Origin: Cryptosporangium arvum DSM 44712
GTDB taxonomy: Bacteria; Actinomycetota; Actinomycetes; Mycobacteriales; Cryptosporangiaceae
Length of the DNA: 64,000 nucleotides
NCBI RefSeq assembly: GCF_000585375.1
Contig: NZ_KK073874.1
Coordinates: 1,240,001 to 1,304,000 of the forward strand
Direction: 5' to 3'
Positions 61,969 to 64,000 of the stretch are shown piece by piece. The position numbers and the translations under genes are program-made. Positions within the stretch are counted from its first letter, which is position 1. Every line of letters begins with the position of its first letter. Below the pieces are notes generated by a model. That model did no database searches and was not told the DNA's origin. It saw only the letters and a program-made list of their open reading frames with translations.

Positions 61969-62487
61969 ATGTGCTTTACTGAATCCATGGGTCAGGAGTG
62001 CTTGGTGAGGCCGCTGTCGGGACTTCGGCTCGGCGCGGTACTGCAGAGACTCGTAGCCACCGTCGACTGGCAGGCTCGGGTCCGGTACGACGTCGACGAC
62101 CGGTGGTACGGCCGCCTCGACGCCGGTGAGTTCGCGGGCGGCGTCCAGGTGGAGGCGTGGCTGCTGAGCTGGTGGCCCGGCCAGCGCACCGGTCTGCACG
62201 ACCACGGAGGCTCGTCCGGCGCGTTCGCGGTGGTCCGCGGATGTCTGCGTGAGGACACCGTGCACACCCCGGCCGGCGAGCTGCCCCGCCTGCGCAGCCG
62301 GAGCCTCCGGGCGTCCGAGCGGCGCGTCTTCGGCCCCAGGCACCTGCACGAGGTCGTGAACGACGGTGTCGAGCCCGCGGTGAGCATCCACGTCTACGCG
62401 CCCCGGCTGACCACGATGACCCGCTACCGCTGGACCGACTTCGGCCCGGAGGTCGCGACGGTCGAGAAGGCCGGAGCCGACTGGTAG
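61969..62487 (+). CDS. Cysteine dioxygenase family protein
   Basis: A 172-residue cupin that oxidises cysteine to cysteine sulfinate with non-heme iron. The metal ligands H77 and H79 are in GLHDHGGSSGAF and the third His in FGPRHLHEVVN (H127 or H125). The N-terminus is short. ATG 61969 is used; ATG 61987 is in frame. It contrasts with the cysteine-making genes at 14.8-16.6 kb, giving the cell a cysteine disposal route. Other thiol dioxygenases are possible. Confidence 0.87.
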   Translation: MCFTESMGQECLVRPLSGLRLGAVLQRLVATVDWQARVRYDVDDRWYGRLDAGEFAGGVQVEAWLLSWWPGQRTGLHDHGGSSGAFAVVRGCLREDTVHTPAGELPRLRSRSLRASERRVFGPRHLHEVVNDGVEPAVSIHVYAPRLTTMTRYRWTDFGPEVATVEKAGADW

Positions 62488-62660
62488 GAGCCGTTCGACC
62501 GCCCACCGACGACGCCGGACCGGTTGCCGCACCGAGCGGCCCGCCCGGCGTCGTCGCGCGCTGTTCAGCCGCACAATTCGACTGTGTCCGTCAACATTGA
62601 GCGGACGAGGTTGGTCCGACTTGGGGGCTGGCACGGTTGCGATGTCGAGGGGGAACGGTG

Positions 62661-62834
62661 ATGGACGCGGCTGGCGTTTTCCCGGTCCTGCCCGCGCTCG
62701 GTTCGTCCACGAGGTCCGCGGAGACGATCGTCGGCCGGGTGCTGGTCGAGGACGAAATCCTGGCGTCCTGGCTCGACGTTCTGATCGCCGACGGGCTGGT
62801 ACCGCCGCGGGCCTCACTCGGCAATCCGTACTGA
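62661..62834 (+). CDS. Small protein of unknown function
   Basis: 57 residues from ATG 62661, which follows GAGGGGGAACG. It is soluble and acidic, with a helical EDEILASWLDVLIADGLVPP segment. No family is recognised. A hairpin with one mismatch (62842-62865) follows the stop. Confidence 0.45.
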   Translation: MDAAGVFPVLPALGSSTRSAETIVGRVLVEDEILASWLDVLIADGLVPPRASLGNPY

Positions 62835-63299
62835 CTCCTCTTTGGGGCCACGCTCGTGGCACCAACGGATGAGCACGTTCGGTACGGTCGGCCAGGTTGT
62901 TGTTGCCGCTCCGGTCGGCCACGTTTTCCCAGCTAAACTGCGTCGGCAAACGTCGCGGGGGCGGAAGAACCGTTCTTTCGGGGGTTAGGGCGGTTTCTTT
63001 CTTAGGGCTAGCACGGTGGAGGCGCCCTGTTACGGGCTGGCACCGTGAGGCCTCTCGACGATCTGCAGCTTTCCGGCTGTGGTGGGCGTGCGGGCGGTAC
63101 CGGGGGGTGCCGTGCTGGGGGGACGGAGGGGCAGCAGTTCATGGCGGCGAAAGTTTTCGCGCCGCGCCGACGGTCCGGTACGTGCCGGACCCGCTCCGGA
63201 ACGGGGAACCGGAGCGTACGGCGGCGACGCGGGTGGGCCGGGCGGCCCACCGGGGGTGGGGGCGCCGGTCGGACGGACGACGTCGGTGCGGGCGGCGAG
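62835..63299. other. Intergenic region, 465 bp
   Basis: Contains the hairpin at 62842-62865 (possible terminator), lower-GC DNA with T-rich stretches at about 62895-63010 that could hold a promoter, and an imperfect inverted repeat (CACGGTG near 63013 with CACCGTG near 63041). No credible gene; open frames here have arginine-rich, non-biological composition. Confidence 0.5.
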
Positions 63300-64000
63300 A
63301 TGAGCGATCGATTAGTTCCGGGCACGGTGGCGCAGGACGCCCTGGAGGTCTCCGCGGCGCGCATCGCGTTGATCTTCCGCGTGGCCTGGTCGGCGCTGAC
63401 ACCGGCGTTGGCGTATCCGCAGGCACTGGCGGCCGGCGGGGTGCACACGTGGCAACACGTCGCGATCGTGAGCACGGTCGCATGGGGCGGCGCCTACGCC
63501 TGGTTCCTGCGCGGCGGCCGGCTGGTCCCGGCGGTCGCGGTCGCCGACAGCGCGCTGTTCTGCGTGTACCTGGGCTTCGCGCCCTGGATCCTGCCCGCTG
63601 AGTACGTGGGCAACCCTTCGACCTGGATCATCGGCGGCGCCAGCGTCGCGCTCTTCATCGCCTCGTGGGCGCTGGCTCCGCTGTGGACGATCGCGCTCGC
63701 GGTCGCGCAGAGCGCCGCGTTCCTGGTGGGGGTCGTCGCGGCCGGGCTGCCGCCGGTCGGCGGGCACGACAGCGTGGTGGCGATCTTCGTCCTGCAGGGC
63801 TTCCTGGCCGTCGTCGTCATGCGGCTGATCCGCGGCGGCGCGCGCCGGGCCGACGCCACGCTCGACCACGTGGCCCGCGCCCGTGCCGAGCTCACCATCG
63901 AGCGGAGCCGCCTGCACAGCCGGCGCCAGTTCGAGCGGAACCTGCACGACACCGTGCTGAGCACGCTCACGGTCGTCGCCCGCGGAACGCTGCGTACCCG
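63300..64000 (+). CDS. Membrane sensor histidine kinase, N-terminal part
   Basis: Partial gene running off the right edge; about 233 residues from ATG 63300 (MSDRLVPGTVAQDALEVSAA). Five to six hydrophobic helices (about residues 20-190) lead to a coiled-coil and an H-box-like RQFERNLHDTVLSTLTVVARG, the HisKA_3/DesK type. Its ATPase domain and any regulator lie beyond the window. Confidence 0.88.
   Translation, partial: MSDRLVPGTVAQDALEVSAARIALIFRVAWSALTPALAYPQALAAGGVHTWQHVAIVSTVAWGGAYAWFLRGGRLVPAVAVADSALFCVYLGFAPWILPAEYVGNPSTWIIGGASVALFIASWALAPLWTIALAVAQSAAFLVGVVAAGLPPVGGHDSVVAIFVLQGFLAVVVMRLIRGGARRADATLDHVARARAELTIERSRLHSRRQFERNLHDTVLSTLTVVARGTLRT

Overview
This is 64 kb of very high-GC DNA from an actinobacterium. 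The evidence is frequent GTG starts, four-base ATGA/GTGA gene overlaps, a CysO-CysM-Mec cysteine pathway, ergothioneine genes and a Mycobacterium-like gene order. The genus cannot be fixed from sequence alone; a Cryptosporangium/Frankia-type soil actinomycete would fit. Most of the window is chromosomal housekeeping, densely mixed with signalling genes. There is one intact-looking insertion sequence and no phage or plasmid signature.

Layout. 1-6.3 kb: MFS pump fragment, PucR-type regulator, a probably frameshifted small gene, a three-PAS hybrid kinase and a BpsA-like branched-polyamine synthase. 6.4-13.8 kb: cytochrome oxidase subunit I, SerB, a two-component pair, and NAD salvage (nicotinamidase, PncB). 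13.8-16.6 kb: clpS, DUF2017, mec, cysO, cysM. 16.6-34.2 kb: a block inserted, relative to the mycobacterial order, between cysM and murI. It holds a long hairpin, a DUF2071 gene, an MFS gene with its own operator, the TPP-riboswitch thiCDOSGE operon, a two-component system with an ABC exporter, a solute-binding/VWA lipid-anchored or membrane-anchored protein, and egtABCD. 34.3-41.4 kb: murI, the Rv1339-like phosphodiesterase, a second MBL hydrolase, two GT4 glycosyltransferases, an SGNH hydrolase, rph and rdgB. 41.5-46.7 kb: an MscS channel, two small membrane proteins, tRNA-Leu(TAG), bcp, and an ECF metal transporter (CbiM/N/Q/O) behind a Nur-box-like site. 46.7-51.6 kb: a DsbA-like/MauE pair, an ECF sigma factor, a zinc-finger anti-sigma factor and a CopC-CopD copper protein. 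51.6-62 kb: a stress-signalling cluster with a response regulator, a tandem-HAMP hybrid kinase, two SpoIIE-type phosphatases flanking an IS5-family element, and a STAS antagonist. 62-64 kb: cysteine dioxygenase, a small unknown gene and a truncated histidine kinase.

The observations I rate highest are these. (1) Two promoters of identical geometry (GGGAAC-N17-CGAC-N9-ATG) sit in front of mauE/dsbA and the anti-sigma/copCD operon, on either side of the ECF sigma gene; this suggests a local copper/thiol regulon with near-leaderless transcripts. (2) The SpoIIE-type phosphatase at 60155-61490 is split by one extra base in a seven-C tract. (3) The insertion sequence sits exactly in a CTAG that had served as the overlapping stop codons of two convergent phosphatase genes, and its duplication restores both stops; three other convergent pairs here also share CTAG as interlocked stops. 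(4) A nickel-regulator-like box lies upstream of cbiM. (5) CopD carries a histone-H1-like Lys/Ala loop. (6) The kinase carries five near-identical 92-residue HAMP units.
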